Assembly: GCF_026242055.1 (NCBI RefSeq)
Contig: NZ_JAPJDL010000016.1
Span: 62,001-126,000 of the forward strand
DNA length: 64,000 bases
Source: Lentzea sp. NEAU-D7
GTDB lineage: Bacteria; Actinomycetota; Actinomycetes; Mycobacteriales; Pseudonocardiaceae
Direction: 5' to 3'
In this document: positions 16,424 to 23,961 of the stretch, piece by piece
Layout: every line of letters begins with the position of its first letter
Position numbering within the stretch: position 1 is the first letter of the stretch
Position numbers and translations under genes: made by a program
Notes under the pieces: generated by a model
Databases searched by the model: none
What the model was told of the DNA's origin: nothing
What the model saw: only the letters and a program-made list of their open reading frames with translations

Positions 16424-17065
16424 GTGAACTCCTTCAACGCCACTGACGCTGGGCGGGTCACCTCCACCGGAGAGACCCGCTCTCCTTCTGCCCGCCGGCC
16501 GGAGATGTTCACCTGGCAGGGCATCCACGAGCCGCGCCTCGAGCAGGTCCGCCTGCTCCTGTCGAGCGACCAGCGCCTCCGCGCGTCGGGCCGCCTCGTC
16601 GCCGCCGGCCCCGAGGAGCAGTTCAACGCCTCCTTCGAGGTGTCCGTGGGCGAGAGCGGCCAGGTCAACCGGCTGCTGCTGCGCACGGCGACAGTGCTGG
16701 AAGAGCGCCAGTGCTCTCTCTCCCGCACCGAGGACGGCGCCTGGCTGGTCGACCACGGCCAGGGCAGCAAGCGCGAGACGTTCAACGACGCGCTCGACGT
16801 CGACGTGCAGTTCGCCGTGCTGTTCAACGCCATCCCGATCCGGCGCCTGGGGCTGCACCGCGAACCGGGCGAGCACGCGCTGCCCGTCGTGCGGGTGTCG
16901 CTGCCCGACCTGGCGGTGAAGGCCGTCACCCAGACCTACAAGACCGTGTCGGTGGGTGACGAGGTCTCGGTGGTGCGGTTCAAGAGCGGTGGGTTCGAGC
17001 AGAACATCAAGGTCGACCCCAACGGCCTGGTCGTCGAGTACCCGCTGATCTCGAAGCGGATTTAG
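16424..17065 (+). CDS. Putative glycolipid-binding domain protein
   Basis: A 213-residue soluble protein beginning at GTG 16424, directly after the stop of the antitoxin-like gene; a later start near residue 28 (Met-Phe-Thr-Trp) is also possible. Residues about 28-213 match the putative glycolipid-binding family: an initial Phe-Thr-Trp strand, a conserved Asp-Val-Asp-Val-Gln-Phe region followed by Asn-Ala-Ile-Pro-Ile-Arg-Arg-Leu, and a terminal Gly-Leu-Val-Val-Glu-Tyr-Pro. Beta-rich, no signal peptide. Molecular function is unknown; a mycobacterial relative was proposed to bind glycolipid, hence the family name. Confidence 0.72.
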   Translation: MNSFNATDAGRVTSTGETRSPSARRPEMFTWQGIHEPRLEQVRLLLSSDQRLRASGRLVAAGPEEQFNASFEVSVGESGQVNRLLLRTATVLEERQCSLSRTEDGAWLVDHGQGSKRETFNDALDVDVQFAVLFNAIPIRRLGLHREPGEHALPVVRVSLPDLAVKAVTQTYKTVSVGDEVSVVRFKSGGFEQNIKVDPNGLVVEYPLISKRI

Positions 17066-17175
17066 AACCGCTCCAAGAACATCCGGTCCACGGGGATGAC
17101 CCAGCGGCAGATCGCCGAGCTGCTCGACATCGAGGGAGCTGATCATCAGCATCGTGTCTTGAGGAGGCGCTGGGG
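17066..17175 (+). other. Possible remnant of an HTH regulator before the DUF397 gene
   Basis: Reading on in frame after the glycolipid-binding gene, this stretch encodes a short piece with Met-Thr-Gln-Arg-Gln-Ile-Ala-Glu-Leu-Leu-Asp-Ile, which looks like the first helices of a helix-turn-helix, before losing sense. DUF397 genes usually lie next to an XRE-family regulator, so this may be what remains of one. The evidence is weak and short. Confidence 0.3.
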
Positions 17176-17337
17176 ATGTCGACGTGGCGGAAGAGCAGCT
17201 ACAGCGTGAACCAGAGCGACTGCGTCGAGGTCGGTCATGGCGTCGGCATCCGCGACAGCAAGGCGCCGACCACGCACCTGCCCGTGTCGGGAAAGGCGTG
17301 GTCGGCGTTCCTGACCAGGGTGAAGTCCGCTCGCTAG
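17176..17337 (+). CDS. DUF397 domain protein
   Basis: A 53-residue protein from ATG 17176 with GGAGG upstream. The opening Trp-Arg-Lys-Ser-Ser-Tyr-Ser, the Cys-Val-Glu-Val and Ile-Arg-Asp-Ser-Lys motifs and the closing Trp-Ser-Ala-Phe-Leu are the DUF397 signature. The family is abundant in filamentous actinomycetes, usually paired with an XRE-type regulator and linked to developmental switching (WhiJ-like systems). No intact partner regulator is beside it. Its stop TAG shares the palindrome CTAG with the stop of the convergent S9 peptidase gene. Confidence 0.85.
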   Translation: MSTWRKSSYSVNQSDCVEVGHGVGIRDSKAPTTHLPVSGKAWSAFLTRVKSAR

Positions 17338-19442
17338 AGCATCTCTCCCAGCACCTCGGGGTCGATGACGATCGGCGCGGGCCGGTAAGCCGGAGGCTCG
17401 ACCCCCATCAACGCCCGGACCAGGAAGTCCCAGGCCCGCGTCCGCACGTAGGCGAGCCGGTCGAGGAGCAGGTGCTCAGCGCCGGGCACGATCAGCAGCT
17501 CGAAGTCCTTGCCGGCGACGATCAGCGCGTCGGCCAGCCGCAGCGACTGGTCCGGGTGCACGGTGTCGTCCAGTTCGCCGTGGATGAGCAGCAGCTTCCC
17601 TTCCAGCCTGTCCGCGATCAGGACGTTCGACGCCCGCGTCCAGGCCGAGGGGTTGTCGGGGCCGTCGACGTTCTCCGCCCAGCCCTGCGCGAAGCACGTG
17701 GCGTCGTGCGAGCCGGACAACGCGACACCGGCCTTGAAGGTCTCCGGGTAGGCGAGCATCGCCCGTGCCGCAGCGAATCCGCCGCCGGAGTGGCCCATCA
17801 CGCCTACGCGTGAGAGGTCCATCCACGGCCGCGACTCCGCCAGCTGGTGCAGCGCCGCGACGTGGTCCTCCAGGCTGCCCGCGTCGGCCAGCCTGCCGTA
17901 CGAGGCGTCGTGGAAGGCCTTCGAACGGCCCGGCGTGCCGCGTCCGTCCAGTGCGACGACCACGAAACCGACCGCCGCCAACGGTTCTCCGTCCATCCCC
18001 ATGCCGCCGGGGTCGAAGCACGGCTCGACCCTCGTGACCTGCGGGCCGGGATAAACGCTGTCCACCACCGCATAGCTCCGCGCCGGGTCGAAGCCGCGCG
18101 GCTTGTAGAGCACGCCGTAGATGTCCGTGGTGCCGTCGGCCGCCTTGACGCGGAACCGTTCCGGCGCGGTCCAGCCCGTGGCGAGCATCCTGCTGATGTC
18201 CGCCTTCTCCAGCGGGACCAGCACCTCACCCGTCCACGAGCGCACGGTCGTCACCGGCGGAGTGTCCACAGTGGATGCCGAGTCGACGAAGTACTCGCCG
18301 TTCGGGGCCACCGTGACGACGTGGTCCAGGGAGTCGTCCGTGACGATCGTGAACCCGGTGCCGTCCAGCCCGACCTGGCACACCGTGCGCCGGTACGGGT
18401 CTTCCGCGACCAGCCCGGACGCGGTGAAGCGCACGACGTCGCCGGACACGTGCAGGATCTCGCGGACCAGCCACTGGCCGGAGGTGACCTGGTTGCGCAA
18501 CGCGCCGGTGCGCAGGTCGTAGCGGTAGAGGTGGCCCCAGCCGTCGCGCTGCGAGAACCACAGCACCTCGTCGTCCAGCACCCGGACGAGGGGCATGCCG
18601 TAGATCAGCTGGTTGGGGCCGACGCGGTTGGTGCCCGTCTCGCTGAGCACCACGCTGACCTCGCCGGACGAGGCGTCCATCCGGTTCAGGGTCAGGGTGT
18701 GCTGGTCGCGGGGGCGGCTGAGGAAGTAGACGGTCGAGCTGTCCTCCGACCACCACGCCCATCCGTTCGAGATGGGGGAGAGCTCCGGCATGAGCAGCGG
18801 TTCGCACTGGGCGCGGACCGTCGTGCCCGCCGCCACGTCGAACACGACCAGCTCGGCGAACGGCAGGTCCGCGTCGCCGGGGTAGGCGTAGCGCTGGGTG
18901 TGGGTCACCGGGACGCCGCCGTCGGCCGGACGTGACTCGACCAGGTGGGTCTGGCGGACCGCGCGCTGGTCGGTGCGGTGGGCGAGCACCTTCGTCGAGT
19001 CGGGAGACCAGGCGAGCGCCGGCGGCATGTGCGGCAGGCCGAACCTGCGCATCAGCGTGCCGTAGTTCAACGCGTCCGGGCCGTAGCCGTACCCGTAGTC
19101 CTCCTCCCCGTCGGTCGTGAGTGCCCACTCGCGCTCACCGGAGCGCGCCCACAGGTCCTGCCCGCGCCGCGACACCGCGACCTCGCCGTCGGGGGAGGTG
19201 ACCTCCAGGGGGTTGCCCGGCGCGGCGATGAACGGCATCGGGTCGAAGTCCGGCGTGCGGGTGCCCGCGGCCGGGTCGACGACGATGAACTGCCTGGTGT
19301 CGCCATCGCGGACCTGGTACCAGAAGCGCCTGCCGTCCTCGATCCACTGTGGACGGACTTTGTCGCCGACGACGAGCTGTCCGGGGCGGGCGATGCGGCC
19401 CAGGAGTTGTTCTGCGGCTTGGTAGTTGGCGGCGGTGCTCAT
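17334..19442 (-). CDS. S9 family prolyl oligopeptidase / dipeptidyl-peptidase IV-like enzyme
   Basis: A 702-residue protein from ATG 19442 with GGGGAGAG just upstream. The N-terminal two thirds is a beta-propeller (DPP IV N-terminal type). The C-terminal alpha/beta-hydrolase domain carries Gly-His-Ser552-Gly-Gly as nucleophile, Asp625/Asp626 in Glu-Leu-Asp-Asp-Thr-Val-His-Pro, and His657 in Ala-Glu-His-Leu. These enzymes cleave peptides after proline or related residues. No signal peptide, so it is cytoplasmic. It lies 28 bp downstream of the DUF4097 gene, forming a likely two-gene operon under the divergent regulator at 20258. Confidence 0.88.
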   Translation of the reverse strand: MSTAANYQAAEQLLGRIARPGQLVVGDKVRPQWIEDGRRFWYQVRDGDTRQFIVVDPAAGTRTPDFDPMPFIAAPGNPLEVTSPDGEVAVSRRGQDLWARSGEREWALTTDGEEDYGYGYGPDALNYGTLMRRFGLPHMPPALAWSPDSTKVLAHRTDQRAVRQTHLVESRPADGGVPVTHTQRYAYPGDADLPFAELVVFDVAAGTTVRAQCEPLLMPELSPISNGWAWWSEDSSTVYFLSRPRDQHTLTLNRMDASSGEVSVVLSETGTNRVGPNQLIYGMPLVRVLDDEVLWFSQRDGWGHLYRYDLRTGALRNQVTSGQWLVREILHVSGDVVRFTASGLVAEDPYRRTVCQVGLDGTGFTIVTDDSLDHVVTVAPNGEYFVDSASTVDTPPVTTVRSWTGEVLVPLEKADISRMLATGWTAPERFRVKAADGTTDIYGVLYKPRGFDPARSYAVVDSVYPGPQVTRVEPCFDPGGMGMDGEPLAAVGFVVVALDGRGTPGRSKAFHDASYGRLADAGSLEDHVAALHQLAESRPWMDLSRVGVMGHSGGGFAAARAMLAYPETFKAGVALSGSHDATCFAQGWAENVDGPDNPSAWTRASNVLIADRLEGKLLLIHGELDDTVHPDQSLRLADALIVAGKDFELLIVPGAEHLLLDRLAYVRTRAWDFLVRALMGVEPPAYRPAPIVIDPEVLGEML

Positions 19443-19470
19443 GTCTCTCCCCAGTGCGTGAGTGGTGTGG

Positions 19471-20070
19471 TCAGAGGCTGCGGGCGGTGATGTCGCCGTA
19501 CGACGTGGTGGCGCGGATGGTGATGCCGGCCGTGCCGTCGTTGCGCAGCGAGTTGGTGATGCGGCCGTAGGAGGTGCCGGCGTCCAGCGAGGCGGAGAGT
19601 CCGGAGGCGACGGTGATGTCGCCCTTCTGGGTGCTGATCTCGGCGGAACCGTTGAGGCGGCCCACCGTGACGTCACCGGCCTGCGTCTTCACGTGGACGT
19701 TCGAGGCCTCGTCGATCCTGACGTCGCTCTGCGCGGCCTCGACCTCGACGTCGCCGAGCCGGCCGACACCGCGGAACTCGGCGCTCGCGGCCTTGGCCTC
19801 GACGCGGGAACCGGCGGGCAGCTGGACGGTGATCTCGACGGCCCCGGACGAGCCGAGGATCTTGTTGCCGGCCTCGGCGCTGATGCGCAGGACGCCGTCG
19901 GCGAAGTCGACCGCGACCTTCTCGGCGGCCTTCACGTCGCGGCTCTGCGAGGCGTCGGCCGGCAGGACGTCGACGGCGGTGTCGGAGCGGTCGGCGGCGA
20001 TGAACTGGACGCGGCCCGCGGGGATGTCGAGAACGGCGGCGATGGGGGCGGGGGTGGCGAAGGTCTGCAT
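19471..20070 (-). CDS. DUF4097-family beta-strand repeat protein
   Basis: A 199-residue protein from ATG 20070, preceded by AGGAG at 7 nt. The whole chain is short beta strands with repeated phrases (Asp-Val-Thr-Val-Gly, Gly-Asp-Ile-Thr-Val, Ser-Tyr-Gly-Asp-Ile-Thr) typical of the right-handed beta-helix-like DUF4097 family. Function is unknown. No signal or membrane segment is visible, unlike many relatives. It is the first gene of a minus-strand unit with the S9 peptidase and is divergent from a regulator, with three inverted repeats between them. Confidence 0.8.
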   Translation of the reverse strand: MQTFATPAPIAAVLDIPAGRVQFIAADRSDTAVDVLPADASQSRDVKAAEKVAVDFADGVLRISAEAGNKILGSSGAVEITVQLPAGSRVEAKAASAEFRGVGRLGDVEVEAAQSDVRIDEASNVHVKTQAGDVTVGRLNGSAEISTQKGDITVASGLSASLDAGTSYGRITNSLRNDGTAGITIRATTSYGDITARSL

Positions 20071-20104
20071 CTCTGGCTCCTGTGGCTCGTTGTTTCTGAT
20101 AGCC

Positions 20105-20225
20105 GAAACGCTACGTTGCGTTTCCAGATTGAGCCAACAACTTCGTTGCGAAGAGAACACATACTTGCAGTTAAAAGGCCTAAGATCGTTGCAACCGGAT
20201 GTAGATCTAACGCAACGATCGTTGC
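20105..20225. promoter_or_regulatory. Operator cluster between DUF4097 gene and divergent regulator
   Basis: Three inverted repeats share a CGTTGC/GCAACG theme: GAAACGC-6nt-GCGTTTC (20105-20124), CTTCG-TTG-CGAAG (20141-20153) and the perfect palindrome GCAACGATCGTTGC (20212-20225). A further half-site GATCGTTGCAA lies at 20184-20194. The spacing in a 187-bp divergent, AT-richer gap suggests binding sites for the regulator encoded at 20258. Confidence 0.6.
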
Positions 20226-20257
20226 AATGAGATGTCGGTGAACGCTATGATCGGCGC

Positions 20258-20968
20258 ATGCCAGGAGGTCGACTCACCCAGCAGGAACGTCGCCAGATCG
20301 CCATCGGCTTGGCCGACGGCCTCGCGTACGCGGAGATCGCGAGGAGCCTCGACCGGCCGACCTCGACGATCACGCGCGAGGTGATGCGCAACGGAGGTCC
20401 GGCCGGCTACAAGGCCGACATCGCCCACCTCGCCACCGAGCGCCGTGCGCAGCGCCGCAAGCAGGCCGCGCCCCGGAGGCGGACGGTCGAGCGCGCGGAC
20501 GGGCGCGATCCCGAGGCCGTGCGGGAGTTCGAGGAGGTGTTCTCGGGCATCTTCATGGGCCAGGGGCTGCCGAAGATGACGGCGAGGGCGCTCGCGAGCC
20601 TCTACGCCACCGACTCCGGCAGCCTGACCGCGTCAGAACTGGTGGGACACCTGGGGGTCAGTCCGGCGTCCGTCTCGAAAGCCATGTCCTACCTGGAAAG
20701 CCAGGGCCTGATCGGCCGCGTCCGCGACGAACGCCGCCGCGAGCGCTACGTCGTCGACGACGGCGACATCTGGTACCAGTCGATGATCGCGAGCGCGGCC
20801 GGTACGACCACACTGGCCGAGGCCGCGCGCCAGGGCGTCAGCAGCCTCGGCCCCGGCACGCCCGCGGCCGTCCGGCTGGAGAACATCGCGCGGTTCCTCG
20901 ACTTCGTCAGCGAGAGCATCGTCCGCGCGGCCGAACAGGCGCGCGACATCCTGCACTCCAGGGCCTAG
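20258..20968 (+). CDS. Two-HTH transcriptional regulator (HTH_38-like plus MarR/GbsR-like)
   Basis: A 236-residue protein. Residues about 4-50 form a helix-turn-helix like that of IS30-type transposases: Leu-Thr-Gln-Gln-Glu-Arg-Arg-Gln-Ile-Ala, then Ser-Thr-Ile-Thr-Arg-Glu-Val. A basic linker follows. Residues about 90-170 form a winged helix of MarR/GbsR type (Leu-Thr-Ala-Ser-Glu-Leu-Val-Gly-His-Leu, Ser-Pro-Ala-Ser-Val-Ser-Lys-Ala-Met). Two DNA-binding units in one chain would fit the multiple inverted repeats upstream. It probably represses itself and the divergent DUF4097/S9 peptidase operon; this is inferred from arrangement only. Confidence 0.8.
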   Translation: MPGGRLTQQERRQIAIGLADGLAYAEIARSLDRPTSTITREVMRNGGPAGYKADIAHLATERRAQRRKQAAPRRRTVERADGRDPEAVREFEEVFSGIFMGQGLPKMTARALASLYATDSGSLTASELVGHLGVSPASVSKAMSYLESQGLIGRVRDERRRERYVVDDGDIWYQSMIASAAGTTTLAEAARQGVSSLGPGTPAAVRLENIARFLDFVSESIVRAAEQARDILHSRA

Positions 20969-21023
20969 GCCGGGTCCCTCGCCCGCTACTGCCGCCCGAC
21001 GGGAATTCCGGGACCCGGCCTAG
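20965..21023. terminator. Bidirectional terminator spanning both convergent stop codons
   Basis: Perfect 14-bp arms CTAGGCCGGGTCCC (20965-20978) and GGGACCCGGCCTAG (21010-21023) contain the regulator's TAG and the thiolase's TAG at their outer ends, so one hairpin serves both genes. Confidence 0.8.
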
Positions 21024-22204
21024 ACGCGGACCGCGACCGCCACGCCTTGGCCGACACCGACGCACGCCGCCGCGATGCCGACGCCGCCACCACGCGCCCG
21101 CAGGTGGCGGCACAGGTCGATGATCACGCGGGGCATCGAGGCGCCGAGCGGGTGGCCGTAGGCGATGGCGCCGCCGTGGACGTTGACCTTCTCCTTGTCG
21201 ATCTCGGGAAGGTGGTGCACGACGGACAGGGCCATCGCCGCGAATGCCTCGTTGATCTCCCACAGGTCGACCTGGCCGGCTTCGAGGTGCAGGCGCTTCA
21301 ACAACTTCCGGATCGCCGAGACGGGCGCGACCGTGAACCGGTGCGGTTCCTCGCCGGTCGTCGCCGATCCGAGCACCTCGCCCAGCGGCTCGACACCCAG
21401 TTCGGACGCGATCGCTTCCGTGCCGAGCAGAGCGGCCAGTGCGCCGTCGTTCAGCGGCGACGCGTTGCCCGCCGTCACCGATCCGCTCTCCGAGAACGCG
21501 GGCTTCAGCTTCGCGAGCTTGTCGAGGCTGGTGTCCGCGCGGACGTTCTCGTCGCGCCGGACCGCCGTCCCGTCCGGCAGCTGCACGGGGAACGCGAACC
21601 CTTCGTGCACGCCCGCGTCCCAGGCGGCAGCGGCACGGCGGTGCGAGCGGAGGGCGAAGTTGTCCATCTGCTCGCGCGTGATCCCGAGCTCGTGCGCCAC
21701 GTTCTCGGCGGCCAGTCCCAACGGGACGGTGTAGTGCTTGGGCATGCGCGGGTTCACGAGCCGCCAGCCCAGCGCCGTCGACACGGTCTCCAGCCGGTCC
21801 GGGAAGGCCTTGTCCGGGCGGGCCGTCACGAACGGAGCCCGCGACATCCCCTCGACACCACCGGCGACGATCAGGTCGGCGTCCCCGGTGATCAGCGCCC
21901 GAGCACCCTGGATGATCGACTCACCGCCCGAGGCGCACAGCCGGTTCAGCGTCACGCCCGGCACCGAGACCGGCAGGCCCGCCAGCAACGCGGCCATGCG
22001 GGCGACGTTGCGGTTGTCCTCGCCTGCGCCGTTCGCGTCACCCAGCAGCACGTCGTCGATGCGCGCCAGGTCGAGCGACGGGTAGCGGCGCAGCAGGTCG
22101 ACGATGGGCAGCGCCGCGAGGTCGTCCACGCGGATGCCGGACAGACCTCCCCGGTACCTGCCGAACGGCGTGCGGGCGGCGTCGATGATCAGTGCGCGTG
22201 CCAT
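21020..22204 (-). CDS. Acetyl-CoA acetyltransferase / 3-ketoacyl-CoA thiolase
   Basis: A 394-residue thiolase from ATG 22204; an ATG nine bases earlier (22213) is possible. Catalytic residues are clear: Cys90 in Asn-Arg-Leu-Cys-Ala-Ser-Gly, His351 in Ala-Tyr-Gly-His-Pro-Leu-Gly and Cys381 in Ala-Cys-Val-Gly-Val-Gly-Gln-Gly, where most relatives have Cys-Ile-Gly-Gly-Gly. It condenses or cleaves acyl-CoA units in fatty-acid or aromatic degradation; which one is not decided. It lies 19 bp behind the second Fn3-like gene and could be the last gene of the tyrA transcript. Confidence 0.88.
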   Translation of the reverse strand: MARALIIDAARTPFGRYRGGLSGIRVDDLAALPIVDLLRRYPSLDLARIDDVLLGDANGAGEDNRNVARMAALLAGLPVSVPGVTLNRLCASGGESIIQGARALITGDADLIVAGGVEGMSRAPFVTARPDKAFPDRLETVSTALGWRLVNPRMPKHYTVPLGLAAENVAHELGITREQMDNFALRSHRRAAAAWDAGVHEGFAFPVQLPDGTAVRRDENVRADTSLDKLAKLKPAFSESGSVTAGNASPLNDGALAALLGTEAIASELGVEPLGEVLGSATTGEEPHRFTVAPVSAIRKLLKRLHLEAGQVDLWEINEAFAAMALSVVHHLPEIDKEKVNVHGGAIAYGHPLGASMPRVIIDLCRHLRARGGGVGIAAACVGVGQGVAVAVRV

Positions 22205-22223
22205 GCGCTCCATCTTGGAGCAA

Positions 22224-23942
22224 TCAGGCCTTGAGCAAAAAAGGAACGTAGCCCGTTTCGGGGTGCACCTCTGAATCGGTGCTGAAGGCCTTCACCTCGA
22301 TGGCGTGCGCTCCGGCGGTCAGCGCCCCCGTGTTGAGTGAAATCCGCCACCGGCCCGCCGCGGCGGGGCCGTCCGCCGTGGTCGGGATGGTCGCGACGTG
22401 GGTGCCGTCGAGCCTGATCTCGAACCCGGCGAGCCCCGCCACCGACGCGTCGAGGGCGTTGACGCGCACCTCCAGGACCACGCGGCCGCGGTTGAACGCG
22501 GCGCCGTTCTCGATGGGCTGGCCACTGGCGTCCAGGACCTCGGGGATCGGGTCGGCGAGCGTCGGTTTCGCGTCCACCAGCGGTGCCTCGGACTCGCGCC
22601 GCGCGCTGCTCTCGGGGCCGGTCAGCTCGACGTCGGTGTGGGTGATCTGGACGCGTTCCTCCGTGACCAGCTGGACGTTCAGGTTGTCGGTGAAGGCCTC
22701 CGCCGGCAGGTCCGCGACGGCCGGGTACTCCGCGCCCGGCTTCCACGGCGAGCCCTCGACGGCAGGCTTGAGCGGCACCTGGACGCCGTTCACCTTGATC
22801 TCGGTGATGGGCGGGCTCTCGCGCGACGGGATCATGGCGATGCGCAGCTGACCTGCGGTGACGTCCGCGATGGGGCTGTTGCTGGTGCCGGCCGGACCGT
22901 CCACGCGCACCTGCGGCGTCGGGCCGGTGAGCGGGACGTCGGCCTTGGCGGTGCGGTAACCGATCAGGTCGACGCCCGCGCGGATCCGGTCGCCCGCCAG
23001 CGCCGCGACGCCGACCAGGGCCGTCGCCTCGCGCCACTGCGGCACGAACGGCGAGGTGGCGACGACGTCACCGTCGCGCACGACCCGGACACCGGCGGGC
23101 GTCAGCACGACCTCCCAGCGCACGGTCACACCCGGTACCGCGGCCGGGACCGGCTTGACCGGGGTGCCGTCCGGGACGAGCTCCACGATCGAGTTGCCGG
23201 AGTTGTCCGTGGAGATCGTGGCGCGAACGGTGTTCGGCGGCACCGGTTCGCCCTGCACGCTGACCGGGCCCGGCACGAGGTCGAGCAGCAGCTTGCCGCC
23301 GGTGCCCGGTGCGTCGGTCTCGATCACGAGGCGGCTCTCGTCGTCGTTGCGGACGAACGGAGTGCGCGACCTCAGCGTCACCGCGCGGGTGCCGCAGCTG
23401 CTGCTGATCACGAGCCGGTCGTCGTCGTCCCCGTCGCCCGAGGTGGCGCGGGCGCAGTCGGTGCGCTTGGAGAGCCGCCACCGTTGCGGGTCGGGCCCGG
23501 TCCGGCTGTCGAAGCGGTCGGCGAACGTGTACGGGGCGCTGTCGGCACGCGGGGTCGCCCTGGTCGTGACGGGCTGCGAGCGCTGGCCGAACGCGTCGAC
23601 CGCGCGGATGTCGACCTGCTGCTCGCGGTCGTTCTCGAGGCCGTTGAGCTGGGTGCCGGGCCTGGTGACGAGCCTGACCTGCTCGCCCCACCGCACCTCG
23701 TACGCGGGCGCGTCGCCGGTCCAGTTGAGCTGGATCTTGTGGTGCCCGGCCCGCGCGACGACACCGGACGGCGTGGCCGGACGGCTCTGCGGGCCTGGCA
23801 CCAGGATCTTCTCCGCCGCGTACGCCTTGAGCTTCGTCGGCGGCGGGGGAGCCGTGGGCAGGTCGCCCCCGCCGGTGTCGCGCAGGACGATCACGCCGGC
23901 CACCAGCGCGAGTCCCGCGGCAACGAGGACGACCCGCTTCAT
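22224..23942 (-). CDS. Membrane-anchored extracytoplasmic Fn3-like protein B
   Basis: A 572-residue protein from ATG 23942; GTG 23951 is an alternative. Residues about 3-20 form a single hydrophobic segment, uncleaved anchor or signal. A Pro-rich spacer precedes an Fn3-like domain (about 55-130) with Trp-Thr-Gly-Asp-Ala-Pro-Ala-Tyr-Glu-Val-Arg-Trp. A jelly-roll-like region with Cys pairs and a C-terminal Ig-like domain follow. It shares layout and key phrases with the gene just upstream (Tyr-Glu-Val-Arg-Trp, Asp-Pro-Arg/Gln-Lys/Arg-Trp-Arg, Thr-Gly-X-Leu-Thr near the C-terminus), so the two are tandem paralogues. Family not recognised. Probably faces the cell wall. Confidence 0.72.
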   Translation of the reverse strand: MKRVVLVAAGLALVAGVIVLRDTGGGDLPTAPPPPTKLKAYAAEKILVPGPQSRPATPSGVVARAGHHKIQLNWTGDAPAYEVRWGEQVRLVTRPGTQLNGLENDREQQVDIRAVDAFGQRSQPVTTRATPRADSAPYTFADRFDSRTGPDPQRWRLSKRTDCARATSGDGDDDDRLVISSSCGTRAVTLRSRTPFVRNDDESRLVIETDAPGTGGKLLLDLVPGPVSVQGEPVPPNTVRATISTDNSGNSIVELVPDGTPVKPVPAAVPGVTVRWEVVLTPAGVRVVRDGDVVATSPFVPQWREATALVGVAALAGDRIRAGVDLIGYRTAKADVPLTGPTPQVRVDGPAGTSNSPIADVTAGQLRIAMIPSRESPPITEIKVNGVQVPLKPAVEGSPWKPGAEYPAVADLPAEAFTDNLNVQLVTEERVQITHTDVELTGPESSARRESEAPLVDAKPTLADPIPEVLDASGQPIENGAAFNRGRVVLEVRVNALDASVAGLAGFEIRLDGTHVATIPTTADGPAAAGRWRISLNTGALTAGAHAIEVKAFSTDSEVHPETGYVPFLLKA

Positions 23943-23961
23943 AGCGGTCACGCTAAGGCGT

